A stretch of 64,000 nt of DNA from Edaphovirga cremea (lineage in GTDB: Bacteria > Pseudomonadota > Gammaproteobacteria > Enterobacterales > Enterobacteriaceae), in contig NZ_QOVA01000011.1 in the NCBI RefSeq assembly GCF_003332275.1, positions 62,001 to 126,000 on the forward strand. The letters run 5' to 3'. Shown one piece after another: positions 1-9,731 of this stretch. Each line of letters starts with the position of its first letter. Position 1 is the stretch's first letter. Below the pieces are notes generated by a model, which saw only the letters and a list, made by a program, of their open reading frames with translations, was not told the DNA's origin and searched no databases. A program made the translations under genes and the position numbers.

Positions 1-624
1 GCCCATTTTACGTGCCAGTTCGAGGCGGTATTCATTGACGTCTGTGATAACAACATGTCGCGCCCCAACGTGCTTGCAGACGGCTGCCGCCATTATGCCA
101 ATCGGGCCAGCGCCCGAAACCAGCACATCCTCCCCCACCAGGTCGAATGAAAGCGCGGTATGCACGGCATTGCCGAAAGGATCAAATATTGCAGCCAGTT
201 CGTCTGAAATATTGTCAGGGATCTTGAATGCATTGAACGCGGGGATAACCAGATACTCGGCAAAAGAGCCAGGACGATTTACCCCCACACCCACGGTATT
301 GCGGCACAGGTGGGTTCGTCCCCCACGGCAATTGCGGCAATGACCACAAGTGATGTGCCCTTCGCCAGAAACACGATCGCCAATACTGAAGCCTTTGACT
401 TCCTGTCCGATAGCGACCACTTCGCCAACATACTCATGGCCAACGACCATCGGTACCGGGATGGTCTTTTGCGACCACTCATCCCAGTTGTAGATATGCA
501 CATCAGTTCCGCAAATGGAGCTTTTACGGATTTTAATCAAAATGTCGTTATGCCCCAGCTCCGGCTGAGGGACATCGATCATCCAGATACCTTCTTCTGC
601 TTTCAGTTTTGATAACGCTTTCAT
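1..624 (-). CDS. tdh: L-threonine 3-dehydrogenase, N-terminal part (runs off left edge)
   Basis: Zinc- and NAD-dependent oxidation of L-threonine to 2-amino-3-ketobutyrate, the first step of threonine breakdown to glycine in the cytosol. The 208 codons present start [14 protein letters not shown] and carry the medium-chain dehydrogenase features: catalytic zinc Cys in [14 protein letters not shown] (near residue 38), the GHEYVG stretch, and the four-cysteine structural zinc loop [15 protein letters not shown] near residue 100. The NAD-binding GAGPIG loop is also inside the window. The C-terminal 130 or so residues lie outside. It sits 8 nt after kbl, so kbl-tdh is one operon, and Kbl uses the Tdh product. 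The start at 624 matches the E. coli N-terminus. Confidence 0.97.
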   Translation of the reverse strand, partial: MKALSKLKAEEGIWMIDVPQPELGHNDILIKIRKSSICGTDVHIYNWDEWSQKTIPVPMVVGHEYVGEVVAIGQEVKGFSIGDRVSGEGHITCGHCRNCRGGRTHLCRNTVGVGVNRPGSFAEYLVIPAFNAFKIPDNISDELAAIFDPFGNAVHTALSFDLVGEDVLVSGAGPIGIMAAAVCKHVGARHVVITDVNEYRLELARKMG

Positions 625-632
625 AGGGACCC

Positions 633-1829
633 TTACGCAATAACGCCGAGTTTCTTGCCAATACGGATAAATGCCGCCACCGCCTGCTCAATCTGTTGTG
701 GCGTATGGGCAGCGGACATTTGGGTTCGGATACGGGCCTGTCCCTTTGGCACTACCGGAAAGAAAAATCCGGTGACGTAAATCCCTTCCTGTTGAAGTTC
801 ACGGGCAAAATCCTGCGCAAGCTTGGCGTCACCCAGCATGACCGGGATAATGGCGTGATCGGCACCCGCCAGCGTGAATCCCGCCGCCGTCATTTTTTCG
901 CGGAACTGACGGGCATTCGCCCACAAGCGTTCACGCAATTCACCGCCTTGTTCCAGCATCGCCAGCACTTTGATTGACGCCGCAACAATCGCGGGAGCCA
1001 ATGAGTTTGAAAAAAGGTACGGACGGGAGCGCTGGCGCAACCATTCAATTACCTCTTTACGCGCGGCAGTGTAACCACCGGATGCACCACCCAACGCTTT
1101 CCCCAGCGTGCCGGTAATGATGTCAACGCGATCCATCACGTCACAATATTCGTGTGTCCCGCGACCATTTTCTCCAACAAATCCAACGGCGTGGGAGTCA
1201 TCGACCATCACCAGCGCATCGAATTGATCGGCCAAGTCACAAACGCCTTTCAGGTTGGCGATAACGCCGTCCATAGAAAATACGCCATCTGTAGCAATCA
1301 TGATGTGGCGCGCTCCGTCTGCCTTCGCCTGCTTGAGCTGTGCCTCCAGCTCTGCCATATCATTATTCGCATAGCGATAACGTTTCGCCTTGCACAGCCG
1401 GACCCCATCAATGATCGAGGCATGATTGAGAGCATCTGAAATTATGGCATCTTCCGGCCCCATCAGCGTTTCAAACAGCCCGCCGTTGGCATCGAAACAA
1501 GATGAATACAAAATCGCATCTTCCGTACCCAGGAAATGTGCCAGGCGCTGTTCCAGCACTTTGTGTGTATCTTGCGTGCCGCAAATGAAACGCACCGACG
1601 CCATACCGAAACCATGGCTGTCCATACCCTCTTTCGCAGCGGCGATCAGCTCTGGATGATTTGCCAGACCAAGATAGTTGTTGGCGCAGAAATTGATCAC
1701 CGGGCTACCACCGGACACCTTGATTTCAGCCTGCTGGGCGGACGTGATCACCCGTTCGTCTTTATATAAACCTTCGGCACGGGTGGCCGTAAGCTGGTCT
1801 TCTAACTGCTGATAGAAAGACGTCGACAT
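633..1829 (-). CDS. kbl: 2-amino-3-ketobutyrate CoA ligase (glycine C-acetyltransferase)
   Basis: PLP enzyme that splits 2-amino-3-ketobutyrate with CoA into glycine and acetyl-CoA. Its 398 residues equal the E. coli length. Features seen are the alpha-oxoamine synthase fold with [15 protein letters not shown] near residue 45, [11 protein letters not shown] around residue 210, and the PLP lysine in [10 protein letters not shown] near residue 245. ATG at 1829 is preceded by GGAG eight bases upstream. First gene of the kbl-tdh operon, divergent from hldD. The 242-bp gap to hldD must hold both promoters. No regulator site was recognised for kbl. Confidence 0.98.
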   Translation of the reverse strand: MSTSFYQQLEDQLTATRAEGLYKDERVITSAQQAEIKVSGGSPVINFCANNYLGLANHPELIAAAKEGMDSHGFGMASVRFICGTQDTHKVLEQRLAHFLGTEDAILYSSCFDANGGLFETLMGPEDAIISDALNHASIIDGVRLCKAKRYRYANNDMAELEAQLKQAKADGARHIMIATDGVFSMDGVIANLKGVCDLADQFDALVMVDDSHAVGFVGENGRGTHEYCDVMDRVDIITGTLGKALGGASGGYTAARKEVIEWLRQRSRPYLFSNSLAPAIVAASIKVLAMLEQGGELRERLWANARQFREKMTAAGFTLAGADHAIIPVMLGDAKLAQDFARELQQEGIYVTGFFFPVVPKGQARIRTQMSAAHTPQQIEQAVAAFIRIGKKLGVIA

Positions 1830-2005
1830 TCTGTTATCTCCAGGATAGATAGATTCACGCTACATTTTACTGACTTACTGCTCAGGTGACGAGAAAACAC
1901 GAGAGAGAATTAATGTTTTGCAGCATATATCACGGGATGCCAATGAAAGATTCAGCAAACCGAGATATTAAGAGGCTTCCCGCTGCCAGCCTTGGCCTGA
2001 AGTGC

Positions 2006-2014
2006 TATTATAAC
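2006..2014 (+). promoter_or_regulatory. Possible -10 element of the hldD promoter
   Basis: The stretch TATTATAAC lies 58 bases before the hldD start and is the best -10-like sequence in the kbl-hldD gap. No convincing -35 hexamer stands 16-18 bases upstream, so the sigma factor is not assigned. In E. coli hldD has a heat-shock promoter, but I cannot confirm one here. Confidence 0.35.
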
Positions 2015-2071
2015 GCCCAATATAGTGTGGGGCATGGTGCCTCACCGGGAATTTGAAGAAGGGTGAGCCCC

Positions 2072-3004
2072 ATGATTATTGTCACTGGCGGAGCCGGATT
2101 TATTGGCAGCAATATCGTTAAGTCGCTGAATGATATAGGTTACCGGGACATTTTAGTGGTGGACAACCTGAAAGACGGCACCAAGTTCGTCAATCTGGTC
2201 GATCTTGATATTGCAGACTATATGGACAAAGAAGATTTCGTTGCCAGCATTGTGGCAGGCGACGATCTCGGTGACATCGACGCTATTTTCCATGAAGGTG
2301 CCTGCTCCTCAACAACCGAGTGGGATGGCAAGTATATGATGGATAACAACTATCAATACTCCAAAGACGTCCTGCACTTTTGCCTGGATCGCGCTATCCC
2401 GTTCCTGTATGCCTCTTCGGCAGCAACGTACGGCGGACGCACCGATAACTTCATCGAACAACGTGAATTTGAACAACCGTTGAACGTGTATGGCTACTCC
2501 AAATTCCTGTTCGATCAGTATGTTCGCGAAATTCTGCCGCAGGCGGATTCCCAAGTGTGCGGATTCCGTTATTTCAACGTTTATGGCCCGCGCGAAGGGC
2601 ATAAAGGCAGCATGGCCAGCGTTGCTTTCCACCTGAACAACCAGATCAATAACGGCGAAAACCCTAAATTATTCTCGGGCAGTGAAAACTTCAAACGCGA
2701 CTTTATCTATGTTGGCGATGTCGCCGCAGTGAATCTGTGGTTCTGGAAAAACGGTGTGTCGGGCATTTTCAACTGCGGTACAGGCCGCGCTGAATCATTC
2801 CAGGCAATAGCCGATGCGGTTGTTGATTATCACAAAACCGGTGGCGTCGAATACATTCCGTTCCCGGAAAAATTGAAAGGCCGCTATCAGGCATTCACTC
2901 AGGCCGATCTGACGAATTTACGCGCTACAGGTTATGACAAGCCATTCAAGACGGTGGCTGAAGGCGTAACTGAATATATGGCCTGGCTTAATCGCTCCGC
3001 CTGA
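2072..3004 (+). CDS. hldD: ADP-L-glycero-D-manno-heptose 6-epimerase
   Basis: Converts ADP-D,D-heptose to ADP-L,D-heptose, the donor for inner-core heptosyltransferases; cytosolic. It is an extended short-chain dehydrogenase of 310 aa, the same length as E. coli HldD. The NADP loop [10 protein letters not shown] starts at residue 5, [10 protein letters not shown] is near residue 75, and the catalytic YGYSK (YxxxK) is near residue 140. A GTG three codons upstream is in frame, but ATG at 2072 fits the family N-terminus ([10 protein letters not shown]) and lies nine bases after GAAGAAGGG. First gene of the hldD-waaF-waaC operon, 28 nt before waaF. Also called rfaD. Confidence 0.98.
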   Translation: MIIVTGGAGFIGSNIVKSLNDIGYRDILVVDNLKDGTKFVNLVDLDIADYMDKEDFVASIVAGDDLGDIDAIFHEGACSSTTEWDGKYMMDNNYQYSKDVLHFCLDRAIPFLYASSAATYGGRTDNFIEQREFEQPLNVYGYSKFLFDQYVREILPQADSQVCGFRYFNVYGPREGHKGSMASVAFHLNNQINNGENPKLFSGSENFKRDFIYVGDVAAVNLWFWKNGVSGIFNCGTGRAESFQAIADAVVDYHKTGGVEYIPFPEKLKGRYQAFTQADLTNLRATGYDKPFKTVAEGVTEYMAWLNRSA

Positions 3005-3032
3005 GTAATCGCTGTAAGGAATTGATAACGGT

Positions 3033-4082
3033 ATGAAAATACTGGTCATCGGCCCTTCTTGGGTTGGCGATATGATGATGTCGCAAAGTCTCTACCGAAC
3101 CCTGAAAGCCGTCCATCCCTCAGCGCAGATAGATGTGATGGCACCCGCGTGGTGCCGTCCATTACTGGACAGAATGCCGGAAGTCCATCAGGCATTGGCA
3201 ATGCCCCTCGGTCATGGTGCTCTGGCTCTTGGTGAGCGCCGCCGATTGGGTATTTTGTTGCGTGGCAATCATTACGATCGCGCCTATGTCCTGCCAAACT
3301 CCTTTAAATCGGCACTGGTTCCTTTCTTTGCCCGCATTCCCCACCGCACCGGGTGGCGCGGTGAAATGCGTTATGGCCTGCTCAATGACGCCCGCGTTCT
3401 GGATAAAACTGCATTTCCGTTGATGGTACAGCGCTATGTCGCCCTGGCGTACGACAAACAACGGGTGAATAGCTGGAACGATCTGCCACAACCACTGTTA
3501 TGGCCGCAATTGCAGGTAGAAGAAGAGGAGATCGCAGAAATCACTTCTGCATTTAATCTTACCGATAACCGCCCAATTGTCGGTTTTTGCCCAGGGGCTG
3601 AGTTTGGTCCCGCCAAGCGCTGGCCCCACTACCATTATGCTGTTTTGGCCGGAAAACTGATTGAGCGCGGCTATCAGGTCGTCTTGTTCGGTTCCGCGAA
3701 AGATCATGAGGCCGGTGAAGACATACGTCATGCACTCTCTGAAGAGGCGAAAGAGTATTGTCTCAATCTGGCAGGGAAAACCGTTCTTGATCAGGCGGTT
3801 GTGTTAATTGCCTCTTGTCAGGCCATCGTCAGTAATGATTCAGGCCTAATGCACGTTGCTGCCGCCCTGAATAAGCCCCTGATCGCGTTGTATGGACCAA
3901 GCAGTCCGGATTTCACTCCGCCACTCTCTCACCAGGCGAAAGTGATCCGTTTAATTACCGGCTACCACAAAGTGCGAAAAGGCGATGCCGATCAGGGTTA
4001 CCACCAAAGCCTGATAGATATTCAGCCTGAGCTCGTTTTGGCCGAACTGGAACAACTGCTTGCGACCGTCAAGGAGAGTTAA
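3033..4082 (+). CDS. waaF: ADP-heptose:LPS heptosyltransferase II
   Basis: Adds the second L,D-heptose of the LPS inner core at the cytoplasmic face of the inner membrane. It is a 349-aa GT9 (GT-B fold) enzyme with the family start MKILVIGPSWVGDMMMSQSLY, a central PGAEFGPAKRWP motif near residue 185, and the donor-site VSNDSGLMHVAAAL near residue 265. The stop codon overlaps the next start in TAATG, so waaF and waaC are translationally coupled. An AAGGAG ribosome site for waaC lies inside its last codons. Confidence 0.98.
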   Translation: MKILVIGPSWVGDMMMSQSLYRTLKAVHPSAQIDVMAPAWCRPLLDRMPEVHQALAMPLGHGALALGERRRLGILLRGNHYDRAYVLPNSFKSALVPFFARIPHRTGWRGEMRYGLLNDARVLDKTAFPLMVQRYVALAYDKQRVNSWNDLPQPLLWPQLQVEEEEIAEITSAFNLTDNRPIVGFCPGAEFGPAKRWPHYHYAVLAGKLIERGYQVVLFGSAKDHEAGEDIRHALSEEAKEYCLNLAGKTVLDQAVVLIASCQAIVSNDSGLMHVAAALNKPLIALYGPSSPDFTPPLSHQAKVIRLITGYHKVRKGDADQGYHQSLIDIQPELVLAELEQLLATVKES

Positions 4083-5062
4083 TGCACGTCCTGATCGTGA
4101 AAACCTCATCCATGGGGGATGTTTTGCATACCCTTCCTTCCTTAACTGATGCAATGCATGCGATCCCGGGTATTAAATTCGATTGGGCCGTTGAAGAAGG
4201 GTTTGCGCAAATTCCAGCCTGGCACCCGGCGGTTGATCGGGTAATTCCTGTGGCTATCCGCCGCTGGCGGAAGAATTGGTTTGGTTCGGATACTCGCCAG
4301 CAACGTTGTGATTTCAAGCGCATCGTTCAGTCACGTAGCTATGATGCTGTGGTTGATGCGCAGGGGCTGATGAAAAGTGCCGCCCTGATTACACGCATAG
4401 CGAAGGGCGAAAAGCATGGCCTGGATTGCAAAAGTGCCAGGGAACCCTTTGCCAGTTGGTTCTACAGTCAGAGACATGAAATTGATAAACAGCAACACGC
4501 TGTTGAGCGCATTCGCGAACTTTTTGCCACAAGTCTGGGTTATGAAAAACCACAGACATATGGCGACTATGCAATAGCTCAGCGATTTCTTACCGAACTG
4601 CCAGCAGATGCGAATCAGTATCTGGTATTTCTGCACGCGACCACCCGCGATGGTAAACATTGGCCGGAATCGCACTGGCGCGATCTGATCGCACTCATCG
4701 AACCCACTGGTTTCAAAGTCAGGTTACCTTGGGGGGCTGAACATGAGCATCAGCGCGCGCAGCGCCTGGCGGAAGGATTTCACCATGTGGACGTTCTGCC
4801 TAAACTCAGTTTATCAGAAGTTGCCCGCGTGCTGGCCGGTGCCAAAGCCGTTGTCTCTGTTGATACCGGGCTAAGTCACCTGACCGCAGCATTGGATCGC
4901 CCCAATATAACCCTGTACGGTCCGACCGACCCTGGCTTAATTGGGGGCTATGGGAAAAATCAGTTATCTGAAAAAGCAGCAGATAATAATATGGCGTCAA
5001 TATCCGCTGAAAGAATCATGCAACACCTTATAGAGCGAGGTTACGTTCAATCTCTTGCGTAA
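4082..5062 (+). CDS. waaC: ADP-heptose:LPS heptosyltransferase I
   Basis: Adds the first heptose to Kdo2-lipid A. It is a GT9 enzyme of 326 aa (E. coli 319) starting MHVLIVKTSSMGDVLHTLPSL. Further motifs are HATTRDGKHWPE near residue 185 and the donor-site SVDTGLSHLTAALDRP near residue 260. It overlaps the waaF stop by one base. Its 3' end overlaps, tail to tail, the remnant transferase encoded on the other strand (shared bases 5028-5062). The conserved left edge of the core locus ends here. In E. coli waaL follows directly; here that position is occupied by gene remnants. Confidence 0.97.
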   Translation: MHVLIVKTSSMGDVLHTLPSLTDAMHAIPGIKFDWAVEEGFAQIPAWHPAVDRVIPVAIRRWRKNWFGSDTRQQRCDFKRIVQSRSYDAVVDAQGLMKSAALITRIAKGEKHGLDCKSAREPFASWFYSQRHEIDKQQHAVERIRELFATSLGYEKPQTYGDYAIAQRFLTELPADANQYLVFLHATTRDGKHWPESHWRDLIALIEPTGFKVRLPWGAEHEHQRAQRLAEGFHHVDVLPKLSLSEVARVLAGAKAVVSVDTGLSHLTAALDRPNITLYGPTDPGLIGGYGKNQLSEKAADNNMASISAERIMQHLIERGYVQSLA

Positions 5063-5645
5063 TGCGCTCAACGGGAATGGATGAAACGGCGCTGTCCTGA
5101 GAAATAATCTGGGTTGCCTGGCTGTAGTTAGGTGCCCAGACTTTATTGTTAACAAAACCGCCCAAAATCTCACTGTTACCATACAGTGCGATTAAGGGGT
5201 GTTGATATGCACAGGCAACATGTACCCAGGATGTATCCGGTGATATCACCAAATCAGCATCTTTAACCAAAGCTGCCGCATGCATAAAAGTAGTAAACGG
5301 ACTTTTCTCTACGCCCGAAATGGCGATCTCCTTCAGCGATGCCTGAGTACCAATAATAATAATGGTGATACTCTCATCAATCTTCTTGATTCCCTTGACG
5401 ATGCCATCAATCTGTTCAATGGAAAGATCGCGGGACTTATTGGCAGTAAATGGATTAATGACCACCAGTCTTTTAATCGCCAGTGACGCGAGAAATGCGT
5501 TTACTTCATCCTCAATGGTTTGCGGTATCGCCAGAGAGTATTGATAGTTTTCTGTATCCAGCGAGAATAACGATAAGACTTCTTTATAACGCCCAGTGAT
5601 GTGTTTTTCCAAATGCGGATAGTTGTAGCGACGCGCAATAAATAC
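5028..5645 (-). pseudogene. Truncated GT9 heptosyltransferase, C-terminal domain only
   Basis: The frame is open from 5645 to the stop at 5028 and ends with a recognisable GT9 C-terminal domain: VVINPFTANKSRDLS, then a donor-site segment DLVISPDTSWVHVACAYQHP and LIALYGNSE. It has about 205 codons where the family has 320-350. A TGA closes the frame just upstream of codon GGG at about 5645. The first possible initiator (TTG at 5612) would give 194 aa with no N-terminal domain, and no good ribosome site is seen. I read it as the 3' remnant of a heptosyltransferase gene whose 5' half was lost. It is not closely similar to the GT9 proteins at 6272, 10624 or 16288. Expression as an active enzyme is unlikely. 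Confidence 0.75.
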
Positions 5646-5929
5646 CCCTTTTCAAAACACATTATCTGATTCCCAGTCACATTATTGAGACTCTTACGTT
5701 GTTGTTGTCATGAGGTGTATCACAATGTTGGCACGGAAAACCTCGTTTTGAAGAAAACCAGGTTTTAAAGCTAGGGCACTGCAAAATCATCACCAAAGTG
5801 AGTTCACCGTTACCTAACAAGTGACTATGCAAAAAAATGACCATTCCGGATTTCCGGCATACTTATCATATCAGCGCGACAGAACCAGTAAAATCGTTTG
5901 CTCAGGCGAAACGGCCTGCGTAACATAAT
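5646..5929. other. Non-coding stretch between two gene remnants
   Basis: There is no supported gene here. The sequence is AT-rich and breaks in all frames. It may contain more heavily decayed parts of the two flanking remnants (the lost 5' half of the GT9 gene on the minus strand, the 5' third of the deacetylase copy on the plus strand), but I could not align any of it. No insertion-sequence ends or target duplications were recognised. Confidence 0.5.
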
Positions 5930-6267
5930 GTATTATGTTGATATCGGGTTAAATATTCATGACAAAACTGGCAGTTCTCACCAGGCAATCCTGCAGAGTA
6001 GTGGCGATACAGACTATCGCCACTACCCATCGTAGTCTTATTTACCGAGCCGCAAAACATTGCCAAGCCGGATATCTCGTCGTCGCTGGAAGTACCGATG
6101 GGCATTCAGTACAATCATTCGGCCCGGTTGAATACATTCATACAGGTTTACGATCGGCTGTGTGGCAAGCAACGTTCGCTATCGGCGCACTGGTTGCGGT
6201 CCAGCAGCAGCCTACGGCTAGCATGACGCTGGCCGAGTATCATCAGAAAAAGAACATGTCTGAGTAA
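5930..6267 (+). pseudogene. Decayed copy of the WabN-like polysaccharide deacetylase
   Basis: Pieces of the intact deacetylase at 11777-12733 can be read here in several plus-strand frames. WQFSPGNP starts at 5969 (intact copy WQYSPGNP) and GDTDYRHYPS at about 6005 (GGTDYRAFPT). A 62-codon run from 6038 to 6226 includes NIAKPD, LEVPMGIQ and YDRLCGKQRS..HWLR. A last frame from 6223 to 6267 reads MTLAEYHQKK (intact MTLAEYYQHK). About 58 residues align without gaps at roughly 60 percent identity in the long run. About 65 residues between HWLR and MTLAEY are missing and at least three frame changes are needed. The 102-codon ATG frame over this region is an artefact of the decay. The remnant ends 4 bases before the GT9 gene at 6272, mirroring the intact pair on the other strand. 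Confidence 0.85.
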
Positions 6268-6271
6268 CTTT

Positions 6272-7369
6272 ATGAAAATCAAAAAATTGAAGTATGCCCA
6301 TTGGTTTTTAACTGTTTACAATTTTCTTTTTGGTAAAATCAAATCAAAATCGACGCTACAGTCTGATCATGAGTTCAAACGCATCGTGGTATACTCTACG
6401 ACCGCGCTGGGTGATTTTATGTTTAATACCCCAGCTATGCGAGCCCTACGAAGGCGTTACCCTGATGCTCATATCACCTTGATAGCCGGTACGATAAATC
6501 ATGGGATGGTTAAAGATTACGCCTGTTTTGATGAGGTGATTTTTTGGGATAATAAACTCAGAAAAATGCGCCAGGCCATTGTCGAGATCAAAAAAAGAAA
6601 ACCTGAGCTGGCAGTGATCTTACATGCGCATTTGCCTTACGACATTATTAGTGCGGTGCTTGCTGGTTGTCAGTATATCCTCCGTGACAATTATCTCACG
6701 TTGCCGAAGGGCATAGATTCCTGGGTGCATAGCTGCTCACTGAATTTCACAGGACATCTGATACAGCGTAAACTGAACCTGATGAGTTTCATTGGTGGGG
6801 ATACCACCGATGTGGAAATGGAAATTCCTTGCCGGTTCGAAAAAGTGCCCCGGCAACCAGGGCATATACGAATAGGGTTCAACATAGGTGCCTCCAGCCG
6901 CGAACGTTGCTGGCCCGTTGATTATTTCTCCGAATTGGCCACACTGCTCATTACCCGACATAAGAATATTGAGGTGGTGATTATCGGCTCACAGGCAGAT
7001 CGTGGCCTGGAAAGCGTCTTTATGGTTGGTATTGAACCTGACGTTCTGTCTCGGATAACCAGCTACGTAGGGAAAACTTCTTTACCGCAGCTGCTTGGAG
7101 TGATCGATTCCCTAGATGTGCTGTTGACTGGAGACACGGGTCCATTACATTTGGCTGTCGCCCTTAAGGTGCCAACGCTCAGCCTATTTGTCACAGCCAA
7201 TCCGCGGTTTACTGGCCCCTACCAAAATAGAGAGTTGCATCAGGTAATTGACCTGTCAGATACCTATGATGACACTACAGACGCGCCTGAACTGCCGCTG
7301 GCAATCATTTCCGTAACGCGTGTTTACACCACGCTGGAAAGTATGTCTATAATTTCAGCCTCGCAATGA
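6272..7369 (+). CDS. GT9 family glycosyltransferase (heptosyltransferase-like), copy A
   Basis: Probable LPS outer-core glycosyltransferase of 365 aa acting on the cytoplasmic side of the inner membrane. The N-terminal Rossmann segment FKRIVVYSTTALGDFMFNTP begins near residue 36, after a short basic, aromatic lead. The donor-site segment VLLTGDTGPLHLAVALKVP lies near residue 290. It is clearly paralogous to the minus-strand GT9 at 10624-11775: the same YSTTALGD.MFNTPA.RA.R.RYP block, ILRDNY versus IIRDNY, and GDTGPLHLAVA.K. It probably transfers a heptose or related sugar, but donor and acceptor cannot be read from sequence. It lies 27 nt upstream of the WaaB-like gene, so the two are probably cotranscribed. 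AT-richer than the flanking core genes. Confidence 0.85.
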   Translation: MKIKKLKYAHWFLTVYNFLFGKIKSKSTLQSDHEFKRIVVYSTTALGDFMFNTPAMRALRRRYPDAHITLIAGTINHGMVKDYACFDEVIFWDNKLRKMRQAIVEIKKRKPELAVILHAHLPYDIISAVLAGCQYILRDNYLTLPKGIDSWVHSCSLNFTGHLIQRKLNLMSFIGGDTTDVEMEIPCRFEKVPRQPGHIRIGFNIGASSRERCWPVDYFSELATLLITRHKNIEVVIIGSQADRGLESVFMVGIEPDVLSRITSYVGKTSLPQLLGVIDSLDVLLTGDTGPLHLAVALKVPTLSLFVTANPRFTGPYQNRELHQVIDLSDTYDDTTDAPELPLAIISVTRVYTTLESMSIISASQ

Positions 7370-7396
7370 TCCCAGCGTAAATATTATAAGGTCTGA

Positions 7397-8479
7397 ATGA
7401 ACATTATCATAACCGGGTACTCACTCGGTGGCTACGGTGGAATGGAAACCGTCTGCAAAAGGTTGGTTAAGCTTATTGCTGAAAACCAACCTGAGACTCA
7501 GGTGAAGTTCATTTTCTTCAAGGAAAAAAAAGGAGGTGATGAGGATTGGTATGCTAAACTAGATGCTCAAACGGTTCATTCTTCCATCCGCAACACCAAG
7601 TTAAGGCGCTTACATTTTGCCTGCTTGCTGTCGTGTTTCTTGAGTAGCAACAAACCCGATTTGGTCATCTCACTGGATACACTTTCTTGTTATATTGCAA
7701 ATGTGGCAAGAAAACTCACCTTTGGTAAATACCCTCTTGTCTCTTGGCTGCATTTTTCAATTTATGACCTTTATAAATATACTTACATTTTGAAGGCGGA
7801 TGCCCATCTAGTTATCAGTACAGGTATTAACAGGCAGGTTCAAGAATTAGGTGTAAAAGAGGGTGATATTTATACAATATTCAACCCGGTAGGAGAAGTC
7901 GAAGAACCCATTGCTTTCAGCGGCTCACCGGCTAATTTTATTTATATTGGCCGAGTTATATTCGAAGGGCAAAAGAGGCTGAAGGATCTGCTGGACTCTC
8001 TGGTTGGACTGCGAGGCGAATGGCAATTACATGTGGTTGGCGGTGGCGATGACATGGCCCGGTGTCGGCAATATGCAGAGATGCTGGGCGTCGGTGCAAA
8101 AGTTAAATGGCATGGCTGGCAAACACAGCCATGGCCGTATGTGAAGAATAATATCGAACATTTGAGGGCGTTAGTGCTGACATCTGCATTTGAAGGTTTA
8201 CCAATGACGCTGCTGGAGGCAATGGCCCACGGGGTCTTTTGTGTCAGTTCAAACTGCCCTACAGGGCCTGCGGATGTGATTAATGATTGCAATGGCCGAC
8301 TGTATGACGTGGGCAATATCGCGCAACTAACGGCTACCCTGCAGACGCTAATTGACGGGACCATCACCGTTGATCAACAGCAGATTAAACGTTCTATCGC
8401 CAAATTTTATGACGAAAGCTATTACCGCAACTTTAACCATGCCATTAATAATATTTTGGAAAAACATGGTAGGCAGTGA
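7397..8479 (+). CDS. WaaB-like GT4 glycosyltransferase (LPS outer core)
   Basis: A 360-aa GT-B fold glycosyltransferase that resembles E. coli WaaB (UDP-galactose:LPS alpha-1,6-galactosyltransferase) through its length. It has an N-terminal GGYGGMETV glycine loop at residue 11 (WaaB SGFGGMETV), CPTGPAD near residue 290, FIYIGR...EGQKRLKDLLD near residue 180, and the GT4 EX7E motif FEGLPMTLLEAM near residue 270. By homology it adds a hexose branch to the outer core. The sugar itself is inferred, because close relatives differ in donor. Second gene of a plus-strand pair after GT9 copy A, and convergent with waaL. A perfect 9-bp hairpin separates the two stops. AT-rich relative to waaF/waaC. Confidence 0.85.
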   Translation: MNIIITGYSLGGYGGMETVCKRLVKLIAENQPETQVKFIFFKEKKGGDEDWYAKLDAQTVHSSIRNTKLRRLHFACLLSCFLSSNKPDLVISLDTLSCYIANVARKLTFGKYPLVSWLHFSIYDLYKYTYILKADAHLVISTGINRQVQELGVKEGDIYTIFNPVGEVEEPIAFSGSPANFIYIGRVIFEGQKRLKDLLDSLVGLRGEWQLHVVGGGDDMARCRQYAEMLGVGAKVKWHGWQTQPWPYVKNNIEHLRALVLTSAFEGLPMTLLEAMAHGVFCVSSNCPTGPADVINDCNGRLYDVGNIAQLTATLQTLIDGTITVDQQQIKRSIAKFYDESYYRNFNHAINNILEKHGRQ

Positions 8480-8483
8480 GGGG

Positions 8484-8508
8484 ACTGGCGCTATTTCGCA
8501 GCGCCAGT
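8484..8508. terminator. Hairpin between convergent waaB-like and waaL genes
   Basis: ACTGGCGCT (8484-8492) and AGCGCCAGT (8100-series arm at 8500-8508) form a perfect 9-bp stem with a 7-base loop, filling the 34-base gap between two converging stop codons. No U-run follows on either strand, so terminator efficiency is uncertain. Confidence 0.6.
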
Positions 8509-8513
8509 GGTTA

Positions 8514-9731
8514 CTATCCGCAAATTTGAGCCGGCATTTTTTTTGCAAACAATGCAATGCACACCATAAAGAACAGCAATGATTCTGAGCTGATTAACAG
8601 AACGTCCGACAGGCCGTAGACGATCATGCAGCAACCAATCATCAACAACGGCGTGTTTTTATACTTTATCGCCAAAGTTATGATGTAGCCGTAGAAGAAA
8701 AGGACGGTCAGCAGGCCAACTATACCTTGCAGCGAAGCCGCTTCGAGCAATTCATCATGCAGGTGTGAGTCGATATAAACCATCGCGGTTTTGTTCTTAC
8801 GATCATGACTAACGATCTCTTCCGCCTGTGCGCGCCGTGCCTCAACAGTATTACCATAGGGGTGTTGATAGAATATATTCAAACCGATGCGCCATAATGA
8901 GAAGCGTGAACCTAAGGAAGAGAAATCGTCACCTTGCTGGTAAAGCTTGATTTCCATGCTGGTCTGTTCGATCTTGGGCTTGAGGTACTTATCGTAAGAC
9001 ACCGCTATACCTAATCCGACTATTACTGTGGTGATCAACAAGGATTTGAGATGAATCTTGCGGTAATGGAACAGCACCATCAGCATAATCAGCAGCGGGT
9101 GCGAAAGTATCGCAGCGCGCGTTCCCGTCATGGTGATAATCAGAAAAGAAACAATAAACACCAACGCTGATGCAAGATGGTAGTAGACGGAAGCGCTTTT
9201 ATTTTTTATCAGTAGATAAATTAGCAGGATCGACAATGCAGAGTAGAGATAGGCTGCAATGGTCGCCCGATTGGTACTCAGAGCGATACGATCAATTCCA
9301 TGGTAGATCTGATAAAGACCGTAGCCGGTGGAAAGTACAAATGCCAGTGTGAAACTGGCCAGTAGGTATCGGCGATAATTGAATGTGCTCAGGTAATATG
9401 AAAATTGCGAGAAATAGAAGGTGAGGATACCGCCGACAATCAGCTTCTTACCCGCATCCAACTGTGTTGCGCCAAGTCCGTAATTTGGATCCTGGCGATA
9501 CAAGACTAACGTCCAGACAATTTTAACCAAGCCTATTAATATAATGGCATAGGAAATATCAATTTTTTTCCAGTGGATTTTTTTCCTTTCGAAGAAAAGA
9601 CCAAACATGGCAAGATAGAAGGAGAAATAAAAAAATTCACGTTGTTTTCCCGAGATAAGTAATGCGAATACGATCGACAGCATCGCCAAGGCAAGGCTGG
9701 CAAGGTATAACTTTCTTTTTATTTTTTCCAT
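8514..9731 (-). CDS. waaL: O-antigen ligase
   Basis: Inner-membrane glycosyltransferase that moves undecaprenyl-linked O-antigen onto the lipid A-core at the periplasmic face. It has 405 aa with about eleven or twelve hydrophobic segments and a large periplasmic loop between residues 240 and 350. Ligase landmarks are an arginine in ITMTGTRAAILSHP near residue 205 and the loop histidine in IDSHLHDELLEAASLQG near residue 320. The family diverges strongly between strains, so the call rests on topology, these motifs and location. Its first 13 bases overlap the end of the GT2 gene upstream. Last gene of the minus-strand group wabN-GT9-GT2-waaL. Confidence 0.9.
   Translation of the reverse strand: MEKIKRKLYLASLALAMLSIVFALLISGKQREFFYFSFYLAMFGLFFERKKIHWKKIDISYAIILIGLVKIVWTLVLYRQDPNYGLGATQLDAGKKLIVGGILTFYFSQFSYYLSTFNYRRYLLASFTLAFVLSTGYGLYQIYHGIDRIALSTNRATIAAYLYSALSILLIYLLIKNKSASVYYHLASALVFIVSFLIITMTGTRAAILSHPLLIMLMVLFHYRKIHLKSLLITTVIVGLGIAVSYDKYLKPKIEQTSMEIKLYQQGDDFSSLGSRFSLWRIGLNIFYQHPYGNTVEARRAQAEEIVSHDRKNKTAMVYIDSHLHDELLEAASLQGIVGLLTVLFFYGYIITLAIKYKNTPLLMIGCCMIVYGLSDVLLISSESLLFFMVCIALFAKKMPAQICG

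Noticed and set aside
5959-6267. 102-codon ATG frame as a real gene
   Set aside because: It is a chance frame across a decayed deacetylase gene; only its last 14 codons match WabN, while the best-matching protein segments lie in other frames.
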